The position numbers and the translations under genes are program-made. The notes beneath the pieces are model-generated. The model saw nothing but the letters and a program-made list of their open reading frames with translations. It did not search any database and was not told the origin of the DNA. DNA of 64,000 bases from JBBDIX01 sp040880235 (GTDB taxonomy: Bacteria; Actinomycetota; Nitriliruptoria; Nitriliruptorales; Nitriliruptoraceae): contig JBBDIX010000073.1 of NCBI GenBank assembly GCA_040880235.1, positions 14,795-78,794 of the forward strand, written 5' to 3'. Shown here piece after piece: positions 15,786 to 26,944 of this stretch (position 1 is the stretch's first letter; every line of letters begins with the position of its first letter).

Positions 15786-17222
15786 GTGAAGACGTCTGTC
15801 GAGAAGCTCGATGAGGTCAGCGTCAGGCTGACCGTCGAGGTCGAGCCCGAGCGCGTGAAGCGCGCCTTCGACCATGCCGCGCGAGAACTCGCGAAGCAGG
15901 TCAACCTCCCCGGTTTCCGCCCGGGCAAGGCACCCCGGCGCATCCTCGAGCAACGGCTCGGGGAGGGCGCCATCGCCCAGGCCGCGATGGAGAACTCGAT
16001 CTCCGACTACTACGTCGAGGCGCTCCGTGAGCAGGAGCTCAACCCGGTCGCCCAGCCCGAACTTGATGTCGACCACTTCGACGAGGCCGACGGCTGCGCA
16101 TTCACCGCCACCGTCGAGGTCCGTCCCGAGTTCGAGGCACCTGACCACACGGGCATCACCGTGTCGTTCCCCGACTGGGAGGTGGCCGAGTCCGCCATCG
16201 ACGAGCACCTCGAGAGTCTGCGCGACCGGTTCGCCGAGGTCGACGAGGTCGACCGTGCCGCCGAGTCCGGCGACCTGGTCACCGTCGACCTCGAGGTCGA
16301 GGTGGACGGGCAGGTCATCGAGGACGCACGCGTCTCCGATGCGCTGTACGAGATCGGATCCGGTGGCGTGACCCCGAAGCTCGATGACCTGCTGGTCGGA
16401 GTCGTCGCCGGGGCCGACGTCGAGTTCGAGGACACGCTGCCCGAGGGATTCCCGGAGCACGGCGGGAGCGAAGCCACCCTGCGCGTCCACGTGACCGACG
16501 TGCGGGCCAAGACCCTGCCCGAACTGGACGACGACTTCGCCACGACTGCCTCCGCGTTCGACACGATCGACGAACTGCGGGCGGACGTGCGCCGCTCCAT
16601 GGAACGTCGTCGGGTGCTCGAGGCCCAGCAGCACCTGCGCAGTCAGGTGCTGGAGGCGTACCTGGCCCGTGCCGAGGTCACCCTGCCGCCCGCGATGGTC
16701 GAGGGTGAGGTGGAGGAGCGCCTCCACCAGCTCGAACACCAGGCCGAGCAGTTCCGGATGGACGTCGAGCAGCTCCTGGAGCTGCAGGGCACCGACCGGG
16801 AATCCTTCGAGGAGCAGGCGCGCGAGCAGGCCTCCGGCGCCGTGCGGGCACGCATCGTGCTCGACCAGCTGTCGAACCAGCTCGAGGTCCGCATCGAGCC
16901 GAGTGACATCGAGTTGGAGATCATCCGCCACGCGCAGCAGAACCAGATGAAGCCCGAGGAGATCGCCCAGATCATCCAGGAGCAGGGCAGCCTGCCGGCC
17001 CTGGTGGGCGACATCATGCGCCGGCGCGCCATCGACACGATCGTCGAGGCTGCCACGATCGAGGGTGAGCCGTCCGAGGAGGTCCTGCGCGGACTGGAGA
17101 TCGTGCCGGCAGAGGACGAGGACGACGCGTCCGAGTCGGGACTGATCATGCCCGGGCAGGAATCAGCCGCGGATGGTGGGTCGGGCGACGACGAACCGAG
17201 GATCATCGTTCCCGGCCAGTGA
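15786..17222 (+). CDS. tig: Trigger factor (ribosome-associated chaperone and peptidyl-prolyl isomerase)
   Basis: A 478-residue protein that binds nascent chains at the ribosome exit. The N-terminal ribosome-binding domain carries the signature GFRPGKAPRRILEQRLG. The PPIase domain (about 160-245) includes ESGDLVTVDLEVEVDG, followed by the long helical C-terminal arms (from about 255) and an acidic tail ending EPRIIVPGQ. The frame is open further upstream, but the family begins KTSVEKLDEVSVRLTVEVEP, so GTG 15786 with AAGGA nine bases before it is chosen. It precedes clpP and clpX, the usual order. Confidence 0.95.
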   Translation: MKTSVEKLDEVSVRLTVEVEPERVKRAFDHAARELAKQVNLPGFRPGKAPRRILEQRLGEGAIAQAAMENSISDYYVEALREQELNPVAQPELDVDHFDEADGCAFTATVEVRPEFEAPDHTGITVSFPDWEVAESAIDEHLESLRDRFAEVDEVDRAAESGDLVTVDLEVEVDGQVIEDARVSDALYEIGSGGVTPKLDDLLVGVVAGADVEFEDTLPEGFPEHGGSEATLRVHVTDVRAKTLPELDDDFATTASAFDTIDELRADVRRSMERRRVLEAQQHLRSQVLEAYLARAEVTLPPAMVEGEVEERLHQLEHQAEQFRMDVEQLLELQGTDRESFEEQAREQASGAVRARIVLDQLSNQLEVRIEPSDIELEIIRHAQQNQMKPEEIAQIIQEQGSLPALVGDIMRRRAIDTIVEAATIEGEPSEEVLRGLEIVPAEDEDDASESGLIMPGQESAADGGSGDDEPRIIVPGQ

Positions 17223-17322
17223 ACCTCGCGGTCACGGGTCTGCGGCACTGGGGCGCAGGCCCGGGGCGGGTGTCGGGCCGGTGGGTACGCTGCCGAATCT
17301 CGTGAGCCGATCGGAGTGGTGC

Positions 17323-17997
17323 GTGGAACTGTCCGGACACCCGTCGTCGACCGTCGCGGACCTGCTCGGTCCGCAGTCGCCGTCGAACTACCTCGTGCCG
17401 ACCGTCATCGAGCAGACCAACCGCGGTGAACGCGCCTTCGACATCTACTCGCGCCTGCTCCAGCAGCGCATCGTGTTCCTCGCGACGCCGGTCAACGACG
17501 AGATCGCCAACGTCGTGATGGCGCAGCTGCTCCACCTCGAGTCCGAGGACCCGGAGAAGGACATCGCGCTGTACATCAACTCGCCGGGCGGGTCGATCAC
17601 GGCGCTCTTCGCGATCTACGACACGATGGAGTACATCCGCTGTGACGTGCAGACCACCTGCATGGGACAGGCGGCGTCCGCCGCCGCGGTGCTGCTCGCC
17701 GCCGGGACCCCGGGCAAGCGCTTCGCGCTCCCGCACTCGCGCATCCTGCTGCATCAGCCCTCCGGTGGCGCCGAGGGGCAGTCGGTCGACATCGAGATCC
17801 AGGCGACCGAGATCCTGCGGATGCGTGACCTGCTCAACGAGATCCTTGCGGAGAAGACGGGTCAGACCGCCGAGCGCATCGCCGCCGACACCGACCGTGA
17901 CTTCATCCTCGACGCCCAGGGCGCCAAGGACTACGGGATGATCGACGAGATCATCTCCAGCCGGAAGCAGGCGGCGGCAGCACTCACGACGTCGTGA
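17323..17997 (+). CDS. clpP: ATP-dependent Clp protease proteolytic subunit
   Basis: A 224-residue serine protease subunit forming the tetradecameric barrel used with ClpX. The nucleophile is Ser119 (MGQAASAAAVLL) and the catalytic His is His144 (SRILLHQPSGG). The Asp is in IAADTDRDF. GTG 17323 is chosen because CGGAG lies six bases before it; the frame extends upstream but without matching the family. It sits between tig and clpX. Actinobacteria often have two clpP genes in tandem; only one is present here. Confidence 0.95.
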   Translation: MELSGHPSSTVADLLGPQSPSNYLVPTVIEQTNRGERAFDIYSRLLQQRIVFLATPVNDEIANVVMAQLLHLESEDPEKDIALYINSPGGSITALFAIYDTMEYIRCDVQTTCMGQAASAAAVLLAAGTPGKRFALPHSRILLHQPSGGAEGQSVDIEIQATEILRMRDLLNEILAEKTGQTAERIAADTDRDFILDAQGAKDYGMIDEIISSRKQAAAALTTS

Positions 17998-18135
17998 CGA
18001 CCGCGCCCGGCGACTCGGTGAGCGTCGGGTTACCATCGACCGGCCGTCGGTCCTGGAACGGGAACCGGACCACGCGCAGCACGAAGGGAACCGCACGGGT
18101 CGGAGTGCACACGGGGTGCGACGAGCGAGGCAGTG

Positions 18136-19413
<1,278 letters not shown>

Positions 19414-19466
19414 GCATCCCCGACCGCCGCGCCGTCGAGGCTGCCGCCGTCCGGATCGCTGGTCAC

Positions 19467-20354
19467 GTGCGTCGCACCCCGGTGCTGCACGTCGAGTCCG
19501 GCACCCTGGGCACCTCCGCCGTCACCCTCAAGCTGGATCTGCTCCAGCCCACCGGCTCGTTCAAGGTGCGCGGAGCGATGTCCCTGCTCACGGGCGTGGA
19601 CGTCCCCGACACCGGCGTCGTCGCTGCGTCCGGCGGCAACTTCGGGCTCGCCGTGTGCTGGGCAGCGGCGCGCATCGGCGTGCCGGCCGCCATCTTCGTC
19701 CCGGCCACGTCTCCGCGAGCCAAGCTCGACGCGCTTGCTCGCACCGGGGCGCAGGTCGAGGTCGTCGACGGCCGCTACGCCGAGGCACTGGAGGCATCAC
19801 GTGCCCACGTCGAGCGCACCGGCGCACTGTTCGCCCATGCGTACGACCAGTTCGAGGTGGTCGCCGGGCAGGGAACCCTCGCGCTGGAGGTCGAACAGGA
19901 CACCTCGGTCGACACGATCCTGGTCGCGTGTGGCGGCGGCGGTCTGGTGGCGGGCATCGCGGCGGCGGTCGGCGACCGGGTCCGGGTGATCGCCGTGGAG
20001 ACCACGGGCACGCCGACGTACGCGCGGGCGATCGAGGCGGGACGGCCCGTCGACGTGGAGGTTTCGGGCATCGCGGCGTCGTCGCTCGGGGCGCGGCGCG
20101 TTGGTGACCTCGTCTGGGCCCTGCGTGAAGGCATCGCGAGCAACCTGCTCGTCGACGACGCCGACGTCGAGGCCGCGATCCGGCAGCTTTGGGACCGCGT
20201 GCGGCTGGTCGCCGAACCCGGAGGGGCGGCCGCCGTCGCGGCCCTGACGTCCGGCGCGTACCAGCCCGAGCCGGGTGAACGCGTGGTCGCCGTCGTGTGT
20301 GGCGCGAACACCGACCCGGCCAGTGTCCTCGGGGATCCAGCGGCGCCGCGGTAG
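19467..20354 (+). CDS. PLP-dependent serine/threonine dehydratase-like enzyme
   Basis: A fold-type II PLP enzyme that would deaminate L-serine or L-threonine or a related beta-hydroxy amino acid. The PLP lysine is in TGSFKVRGAMSLL, the substrate loop is AASGGNFGLAV, and the phosphate-binding loop is CGGGGLVAGI. There is no C-terminal ACT regulatory domain, so it is of the catabolic or short type. The first standard start is GTG 19467, but family homology (VEAAAVRIAGHVRRTPVL) begins about 18 codons earlier, where the only candidate is a CTG at 19410 that overlaps the clpX stop and has GGGAG eight bases upstream. The true protein is probably 314 residues. Confidence 0.85.
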   Translation: MRRTPVLHVESGTLGTSAVTLKLDLLQPTGSFKVRGAMSLLTGVDVPDTGVVAASGGNFGLAVCWAAARIGVPAAIFVPATSPRAKLDALARTGAQVEVVDGRYAEALEASRAHVERTGALFAHAYDQFEVVAGQGTLALEVEQDTSVDTILVACGGGGLVAGIAAAVGDRVRVIAVETTGTPTYARAIEAGRPVDVEVSGIAASSLGARRVGDLVWALREGIASNLLVDDADVEAAIRQLWDRVRLVAEPGGAAAVAALTSGAYQPEPGERVVAVVCGANTDPASVLGDPAAPR

Positions 20355-20480
20355 GACGTCGAACCTGGGCGCAACCGGACCCGCGATGGGGCATCATGCG
20401 CGCACGGGCACCGACGGGATCCGCTCCGAGCGCCACGGGGTCGTGGAACCGCTCGGACCGCACACAGGAGGACGGTGCAC

Positions 20481-21542
20481 GTGAGCTCCGAGCCCCACGA
20501 CGGTCCGACGCTGGTGCCGCTGCGTCCACGCGTCGACGCCTGGGCCGCTGCCGGGATCATCACCGCGGAGCAGGCCGACCGGATCGTCGCGCACGAGCAC
20601 GCGACCGGCGGATCCGCCGTGGACGCCTCGGCACCGCCGGACTCGAACGCGGTCACGACTCCTCCCACCGCCCCGATGCCTGCCCGCACGACGACGGGTG
20701 CAGAGGCGATCGGCTACGTGGGGGCGGCGCTGGCGCTGGGCGCGCTGAGCCTGCTGTTCGGCGAGGTGTGGAACGACCTGTTCGACTGGGCGCGGCTGGC
20801 CCTGATCGCGACCCTGACACTGGCGGTCGTCGCCGGGGGCTGGGTACTGCGCGGATCCTCGCCGGCGATGCGCCGCCTGGTGTCGGTGCTGTGGACGGCA
20901 GGGGTCGCCGGCGTCGCCTGGTTCACCGCGACGCTCGCGTCCCACGTGCTCGATCTCGACACGGCCGTCGTCGCGGTGGTCGCGGCGGCGGCGGCGTTCG
21001 TCACCGCAGCCGTCCTGTACACGCGGCACACCCGCGCGCTGCTGCAGCTGGCGCTCGCGGTGACGCTCGTGGTCACGCTGACCACCGCGCTCAACCTCCC
21101 ACCGATGCGTCCCGAGCCGGTGTGGTTCGGGCTCGTGATCGCTGCGGTCGGGGTGGCCTGGACCATCGCCGCGTGGGGTGGCGCCCTGCGTCCCGTGATG
21201 CTCGCGGAGATCGTGGGCGCGGGACTCGTACTGGTCGGTGCGCAGGTGGCGTCGTTCACGACCACGCGCACCGCTGCGCTGGCCATCGGCGTGCTCGCGG
21301 CCGCTGCGGTCGTGGCTCTGGCCGTGCGGGCCGACCAGCTGCACCGCCTCGTCGTGGGTGCCCTCGGTCTGTTCGTCCTCGTCCCGCAACTGGTGTTCGA
21401 GTGGTTCGGAGATGTGATCGGTGGACCGGCGACGCTGCTGCTCGTCGGGGTGCTGCTCGTCCTGCTCGCGGTCGGACTCGGACGAGCTCGACGCGAGGTC
21501 ACCAGCGGTCGCAGGACCGAAACCGGAGGTGAGGCCGTATGA
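20481..21542 (+). CDS. DUF2157-like polytopic membrane protein
   Basis: About 353 residues. The N-terminus has the DUF2157 cytoplasmic motif (PRVDAWAAAGIITAEQADRIVAHE, residues about 16-40), then a variable linker and ten or so closely packed hydrophobic segments to the C-terminus. AGGAGG lies nine bases before GTG 20481 and three before GTG 20475; the former is preferred. The stop overlaps the next gene's start (ATGA), so the pair is probably translated together. Function unknown. Confidence 0.7.
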   Translation: MSSEPHDGPTLVPLRPRVDAWAAAGIITAEQADRIVAHEHATGGSAVDASAPPDSNAVTTPPTAPMPARTTTGAEAIGYVGAALALGALSLLFGEVWNDLFDWARLALIATLTLAVVAGGWVLRGSSPAMRRLVSVLWTAGVAGVAWFTATLASHVLDLDTAVVAVVAAAAAFVTAAVLYTRHTRALLQLALAVTLVVTLTTALNLPPMRPEPVWFGLVIAAVGVAWTIAAWGGALRPVMLAEIVGAGLVLVGAQVASFTTTRTAALAIGVLAAAAVVALAVRADQLHRLVVGALGLFVLVPQLVFEWFGDVIGGPATLLLVGVLLVLLAVGLGRARREVTSGRRTETGGEAV

Positions 21543-22270
21543 CCGATCCCGTTGACACCGAATCCGCTGGCACCGAACCCGCCGGCCACGTTGCCGTCGA
21601 CCGGGGAGACCCCGCGGATCCCGACGCGCGCCGCCGGAACCTGTCACTGGTGGGCGCGGCGCTCGTCGTCGTGCTGGTGTTCGCCGCCGTGCTGGTGTTC
21701 GGGGTCGCCCGACCTCCCGAACTCTCGCACGTGTCCGAGGCATCGACTGGTCTCGTGGCCGGGGTCGCCTGGACCGCATGGGACGAGTCCAGCACCTGCG
21801 TGAACGTCGCTGACCCGGACGGGACGGTGCGTGAGCTGTACTGCGACGAACAGGGCGGCGACGTCATGTCCTGGACGGCCGAGGGCATCCTTCTGCGCAG
21901 CTGGACATCGGCGGGGGAACTCGAACTGGTCATCGACTCGACCGACGGCAGCGTCGTCTCTCGCCGGACCGTCGAGGACACGGCCACGTTGCCCGACACC
22001 GAGTACGTGCGGTCGTCGCGTGAGGACGGTCGACTCGTCGTGAGCCTGGAACTGTCCGGAGACGTGATCTGGGACGTCGAGTCGCCCGAGGCGTACCGCA
22101 TCGAGCAGGGTCAGCGCTCGCCCGACGGGGACTGGGTCGCGATGAGCGACAGTGCCCAGCGGCTGCTGGTCGTGCCGGCCGACGGTTCGGCTGACCCGCT
22201 CCTGTGGGTCGAGGACTTCGACACCTGGCAGATGGTCGTGTGGCAGGACACTCGCGCGGCGATGGGCTGA
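21539..22270 (+). CDS. Single-pass membrane protein, unknown
   Basis: A 243-residue protein with an acidic N-terminus (about 34 residues), one membrane helix (LVGAALVVVLVFAAVLVFGV, about 37-56) and an extracytoplasmic domain of beta-rich character with two cysteines (STCVNVADPDG and ELYCDEQGG) and repeats that resemble a short beta-propeller (SPDGDWVAMSDSAQRLLVV). It overlaps the DUF2157-like gene by four bases, which argues for a joint role. No family recognised. Confidence 0.65.
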   Translation: MTDPVDTESAGTEPAGHVAVDRGDPADPDARRRNLSLVGAALVVVLVFAAVLVFGVARPPELSHVSEASTGLVAGVAWTAWDESSTCVNVADPDGTVRELYCDEQGGDVMSWTAEGILLRSWTSAGELELVIDSTDGSVVSRRTVEDTATLPDTEYVRSSREDGRLVVSLELSGDVIWDVESPEAYRIEQGQRSPDGDWVAMSDSAQRLLVVPADGSADPLLWVEDFDTWQMVVWQDTRAAMG

Positions 22271-22334
22271 CCGGACGCGGCAGTAGCATCGTCCGGGAAG
22301 CGGCGAGCCGCACCGCGACCGACGGACCGACCTG

Positions 22335-24983
22335 ATGACCGAACTGCCCAGCGCGTACGACCCTGCCTCCGTGGAGCCCGACCTCTATCTGGACTGGGAG
22401 TCCGCGGGGCTGTTCCACGCGTCTGCTGACGACGACGGTGAACCCTTCTCGATCGTCATCCCGCCCCCGAACGTCACGGGATCCCTGCACCTGGGTCACG
22501 CGCTCGACTACGCGATCCAGGACGCGATCATCCGCCGCGAACGCATGCGCGGGCGCAACGCCGTGTGGATACCCGGCACCGACCACGCCGGCATCGCCAC
22601 GCAGAACGTCGTCGAACGCCTGCTGGCCGCCGAGGGCACGGATCGCCACGAACTCGGCCGTGAGGCCTTCATCGAGCGGGTGTGGCAGTTCCGTGCCGAG
22701 TCCGGGGGCACGATCCTGCGACAGCTGCGTGAACTGGGCGCGTCGGCCGACTGGGACCGTGAGGTCTTCACGTTCGACGAGGACCGGTCACGTGCCGTGC
22801 GTGAGGTCTTCGTCGCACTGTACGAGCAGGGGCTCATCTACCGCGGCACCCGGTTGATCAACTGGTGTCCGCGCTGCGCGACCGCCCTGTCCGACATCGA
22901 GGTGGAGCACCGCGACGTCGAGGGTGAGCTCACCCGTTTCCGCTACCCGTTCGCCGACGGTTCCGGCGACGGCATCGAGGTGGCCACCACCCGTCCGGAG
23001 ACGATGCTCGGCGACACCGCGATCGCCGTGCACCCCGACGACGACCGCTACCGCGGACTGGTCGGCAGGACCGTGCGTCATCCGTTCCAGGATCGCGAGT
23101 TCGCGATCGTTGCCGACGAGTACGTCGACCCCGAGTTCGGGTCCGGAGCGGTCAAGATCACCCCGGCCCACGATCCCAACGACCACGCCATGGCGCTGCG
23201 TCACGACCTCGAGGTCATCGACATCCTCGACGACTCGGCGGTCACCACCGACGTGGTGGGCGAGCGCTTCGCAGGCCTCGACCGCTTCGAGGCGCGACGC
23301 GCCGTGGTCGCCGCCCTCGACGAGGCGGGCCTGCTGCTCGGGGTCGACCGGCACGACCACGCCGTCGGCCACTGTTCACGGTGCGAGACGGTGGTGGAGC
23401 CACGGCTGTCCGAGCAGTGGTTCGTGGCGATGCGCCAGCTCGCCGAGCGTGCGGCCCGGGCGGTGCGTGACGGACGGACCGTGTTCGTGCCCGAGTCGAG
23501 CACGCGCGGGTTCCTCGAGTGGCTCGACAACCTGCACGACTGGTGCATCTCGCGCCAGATCTGGTGGGGCCACCGCATCCCCGCGTGGTACGGACCCGGT
23601 GGGCAGATCCGCGTCAGCCGCGAGGACGTCACCGACGACGGTTGGGCGCAGGACCCCGACGTGCTCGACACCTGGTTCTCCTCTCAGCTGTGGCCGTTCA
23701 GCGTGTTCGGCTGGCCAGAGCGCACCCCGGAACTCGAGGCCTGGTTCCCGACGTCGACGCTGGTGACCGGGTACGACATCAACACGTTCTGGGTCAGCCG
23801 CATGCTGATGATCAGCCTGTGGTTCACCGACGACGTGCCGTTCCGGGTCGTGCACAACCACGGGCTGGTGCGCGACGAGCACGGCAAGAAGATGTCGAAG
23901 TCGTTCGGCAACGTCATCGACCCGCTCGATCTCATCCGCTCCCACGGAGCCGACGCGACCCGGTTCGCGCTGATGCGGTCGGCCGCCCCCGGCGCCGACG
24001 TCCCGATGGCCGAGGAGTGGGTCGAGGGTGCCCGACGGTTCGCCAACAAGCTGTGGAACGCCGGTCGGTTCGCGCTCGTCAACCTCGACGGAACGACGCC
24101 CGGAGACCTGCCGGCTGTCGACGCCCGGGCACTCGAGGACCGGTGGATCCTCAGTCGGCTCGCCAGGACGCACGCCGACGTCGACGCGGCCTATGACGCC
24201 TACGACTGGCCCGTCGCCGCGCGCGGCCTCTACCACTTCGTGTGGGACGAGCTCGCCGACTGGTACCTCGAGGCCCTGAAGCGCCGCATGCACGGCGACG
24301 ACCCGGCCGAGGCGGACGCCGCCCGCCGGACGCTCGCACACGTGCTGGACACCGTCCTGCGGCTGCTGCACCCGGTGATGCCGTTCGTGACCGAGGCGAT
24401 GTGGCGCTCCCTGACGGGTGCGTCGGGCGGCGGTGACTCCCTGATGGTCGCCGCATGGCCGGACTCCGACGAGCGCCTGATCGACGCCGACGCGGAAGCG
24501 CGGTTCGACGTGCTGCGTGGTCTGGTGACGGAGGTCAACCGGTTCCGGTCCCAGAACCGGATCGCGCCCTCCGCACGCTTCGAACTGACCCTCGAGTCCG
24601 ACCGGCGCGACCTGCTCGAGGAGGAGGCAGACCTCGTGACCTCGCTGGCCGGCCTGTCGGGCCTCGTGTTCGCCGACACGCTCCGCGACGCGCCGGGGAC
24701 CTCGACGATCGTGTTCCCGGCGGGACGCGCCCAGGTGGCGCTCGCCGGGCTGATCGACGTCGCCGCCGAGGTCGAACGTCTGGACCGGGAACTCGATCGT
24801 GTCGCGCAGGAACGTGCGCGCATCGAGGGCAAGCTCGCCAACGAGTCGTTCGTGTCCCGTGCGCCTGCCGAGGTCGTCGACCGAGAACGCGCACGGCTGG
24901 CGGAACTCGACCGGACCGCGGGCGAACTCGCGCAGCAGCGTGACGCGCTGGGGGCCATCGATGGCCCGCCGACGTCGGACTGA
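22335..24983 (+). CDS. valS: Valyl-tRNA synthetase
   Basis: An 882-residue class I synthetase that charges tRNA-Val. The HIGH motif is HLGH at 52-55 (PPPNVTGSLHLGHALDY) and KMSKS is at 519-523 (GKKMSKSFGNVIDP). The editing domain includes TTRPETMLGDTAIAVHP, and the C-terminal coiled coil (about 815-875: DRELDRVAQERARIEGKL) is the ValS-specific arm. ATG start. It is followed after nine bases by folC, the common valS-folC pair. Confidence 0.97.
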   Translation: MTELPSAYDPASVEPDLYLDWESAGLFHASADDDGEPFSIVIPPPNVTGSLHLGHALDYAIQDAIIRRERMRGRNAVWIPGTDHAGIATQNVVERLLAAEGTDRHELGREAFIERVWQFRAESGGTILRQLRELGASADWDREVFTFDEDRSRAVREVFVALYEQGLIYRGTRLINWCPRCATALSDIEVEHRDVEGELTRFRYPFADGSGDGIEVATTRPETMLGDTAIAVHPDDDRYRGLVGRTVRHPFQDREFAIVADEYVDPEFGSGAVKITPAHDPNDHAMALRHDLEVIDILDDSAVTTDVVGERFAGLDRFEARRAVVAALDEAGLLLGVDRHDHAVGHCSRCETVVEPRLSEQWFVAMRQLAERAARAVRDGRTVFVPESSTRGFLEWLDNLHDWCISRQIWWGHRIPAWYGPGGQIRVSREDVTDDGWAQDPDVLDTWFSSQLWPFSVFGWPERTPELEAWFPTSTLVTGYDINTFWVSRMLMISLWFTDDVPFRVVHNHGLVRDEHGKKMSKSFGNVIDPLDLIRSHGADATRFALMRSAAPGADVPMAEEWVEGARRFANKLWNAGRFALVNLDGTTPGDLPAVDARALEDRWILSRLARTHADVDAAYDAYDWPVAARGLYHFVWDELADWYLEALKRRMHGDDPAEADAARRTLAHVLDTVLRLLHPVMPFVTEAMWRSLTGASGGGDSLMVAAWPDSDERLIDADAEARFDVLRGLVTEVNRFRSQNRIAPSARFELTLESDRRDLLEEEADLVTSLAGLSGLVFADTLRDAPGTSTIVFPAGRAQVALAGLIDVAAEVERLDRELDRVAQERARIEGKLANESFVSRAPAEVVDRERARLAELDRTAGELAQQRDALGAIDGPPTSD

Positions 24984-24992
24984 CGTGCCGAC

Positions 24993-26360
24993 GTGACCGA
25001 CGACACCGTCCTCGCTGCAGACCGCGACGCGTTCGAGCGGGCCCGAGACGCCCTGTTCGCGCGGGGTCCCGGGCGCATGATCCCGGACCTGGCGAGGATC
25101 ACCGAACTCACTGGCCTGCTCGGAGATCCCCAGCTCGCCTACCCGACCGTGCACGTCACCGGCACCAACGGCAAGGGCTCGACGGTGCGGATGGTCGCGT
25201 CGTTGTGTGCGGCCGTGGGCATCAGCGCCGGGACGTACACCTCGCCGCACCTGCAGTCCATCCGCGAGCGGATCGGGCGGGCCGGCGAACCGATCGACCC
25301 GGGGTCGTTCGCGCGGGTGCACGACGAGGTGGCGGTGATCGCCGACCTGCTCGACGAGCGTGCCCGAGCGTCCGGGGACGCGGAGCCCGACACGGTCACG
25401 TTCTTCGAGATGCTCACCGCGATGGCCTTCGCATGGTTCGCCGACGCGCCGGTCGACGTCGGGGTCGTCGAGGTCGGCATGGGTGGACGCTGGGACGCGA
25501 CCAACGTCGTGCGCGGTGACGTCGCGGTCCTCAATGAGATCGACCTCGACCACACCGAACTTGGCGGCACCCCGGTGGAGGTCGCCGGGGAGAAGGTCGG
25601 CATCGTCAAGCCGGGCTCGCACGTGGTCACCTCGCGCCAGACCGACGAGGTCGCCGCGGTCATCGCTTCGGCGGCACGCGAACACGATGCGACGCTGTGG
25701 CGACTCGGACACGAGTTCGACGTGACGTCCGACCGGGTCGCGATGGGTGGTCGGTTCGTCGACCTGCGGGTCGGCGAGCGGGTCGTGACCGACGTGATGG
25801 TTCCGCTGTACGGCGCCCACCAGGCGCGCAACGCCGCCGTCTCCCTCGCCGCGTTCGCCGGGTTCACCGGCGAGTCGTTCACGTCCATGGACGACGACGT
25901 GCTGCGTGAGGGGTTCGCCGCCGTGGAGGTCCCGGGGCGCCTGGAGGTCGTGCACCGCGAACCCACGATCGTGCTCGACGGGGCCCACAACCCACTCGGG
26001 GCCCGGGCCGTGGCCGCCGCACTCGAAGAGTCGTTCGGGTTCCGCGAACTGGTGCTGGTGGTGGCGTGCCTCGAGGAGAAGGACGTCGTGGGGATCCTGT
26101 CGGAACTGCGGACCGTCGCCTCCCACGTGATCGTCACGCGAGCGGACTCGCCCCGCGCCATGGACGTCGCAGGGATGCACGCGGCCGCACTGGAGGTCTG
26201 GGAATCGACGGGCGTGGCCGTGGAGGCCGCCGACTCCGTCGCCGACGCGCTCGACCTCGCCACGAACCTCGTGTCGGACGGCGACGGGATCCTCGTCACC
26301 GGTTCGCTGCACACCGTCGGCGAGGCCCGAGCGCGCCACCGACCGGTCGATGACGCGTAG
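24993..26360 (+). CDS. folC: Bifunctional dihydrofolate synthase / folylpolyglutamate synthase
   Basis: A 455-residue Mur-ligase-like enzyme that adds glutamate to dihydropteroate or folates. The P-loop is VTGTNGKGSTVRMVAS, the Mg-binding region VGMGGRWDATNVV, and HTELGGTPVEVAGEKVGIVK and LDGAHNPLGARAV are typical of the family. GTG start nine bases after valS, no strong Shine-Dalgarno, so translation is probably coupled to valS. Confidence 0.95.
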   Translation: MTDDTVLAADRDAFERARDALFARGPGRMIPDLARITELTGLLGDPQLAYPTVHVTGTNGKGSTVRMVASLCAAVGISAGTYTSPHLQSIRERIGRAGEPIDPGSFARVHDEVAVIADLLDERARASGDAEPDTVTFFEMLTAMAFAWFADAPVDVGVVEVGMGGRWDATNVVRGDVAVLNEIDLDHTELGGTPVEVAGEKVGIVKPGSHVVTSRQTDEVAAVIASAAREHDATLWRLGHEFDVTSDRVAMGGRFVDLRVGERVVTDVMVPLYGAHQARNAAVSLAAFAGFTGESFTSMDDDVLREGFAAVEVPGRLEVVHREPTIVLDGAHNPLGARAVAAALEESFGFRELVLVVACLEEKDVVGILSELRTVASHVIVTRADSPRAMDVAGMHAAALEVWESTGVAVEAADSVADALDLATNLVSDGDGILVTGSLHTVGEARARHRPVDDA

Positions 26361-26446
26361 TCTGGGCATCCCCGTGGCCGTGCGCGGTCTGGCGGGGACG
26401 GTCCCGACGGGACGACGGCAACAGACGACGACCCTGGAGGTCACCG

Positions 26447-26863
26447 GTGGCAGTGGAGAAGACGCTCATCCTCGTGAAGCCCGACGGCGTGCGCCGCGGC
26501 CTGGTCGGGGAGGTGGTGGGACGCATCGAACGCAAGGGCTGGACGCTGGAGGCCCTCGAGCTGCGAACGATCGACCGTTCGGTTGCCGAGTCCCACTACG
26601 CCGAGCATGTCGAGCGCCCCTTCTTCGGGGAACTGGTCGAATTCATCACCTCCGCGCCACTGGTCGCGATGTGTGTCCGCGGCGACGACGCGATCGCCGG
26701 CATGCGCGCACTCATGGGGGCGACCAACCCCATCGAGGCGACGCCCGGCTCGATCCGCGGCGACTTCGCCACCGTGATCGGGGAGAACATCGTCCATGGG
26801 TCCGACTCGCCGGAGAGCTCGGCGCGCGAACTCGAGATCTTCTTCCCCGGTCGCTTCCAGTAG
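26447..26863 (+). CDS. ndk: Nucleoside diphosphate kinase
   Basis: A 138-residue enzyme that transfers gamma phosphate between nucleotides. It has KTLILVKPDGVRRGL at the N-terminus, the kinase region ATNPIEATPGSIRGDFA and the phospho-accepting histidine in NIVHGSDSPESSARE. The GTG start has GGAGG five bases upstream. Length is standard. Confidence 0.97.
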   Translation: MAVEKTLILVKPDGVRRGLVGEVVGRIERKGWTLEALELRTIDRSVAESHYAEHVERPFFGELVEFITSAPLVAMCVRGDDAIAGMRALMGATNPIEATPGSIRGDFATVIGENIVHGSDSPESSARELEIFFPGRFQ

Positions 26864-26944
26864 TCCCCAGGCCCGCGGCGTTCCGCGTCGTCGGGGTCCG
26901 CGCGGCCATGCACGATGGCTCCCTCATCCGTGGAGGAGCATCAC

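Noticed and set aside
23376..26444. 1022-codon minus-strand open frame opposite valS and folC
   Set aside because: Spans two well-identified genes and shows no recognisable domain.
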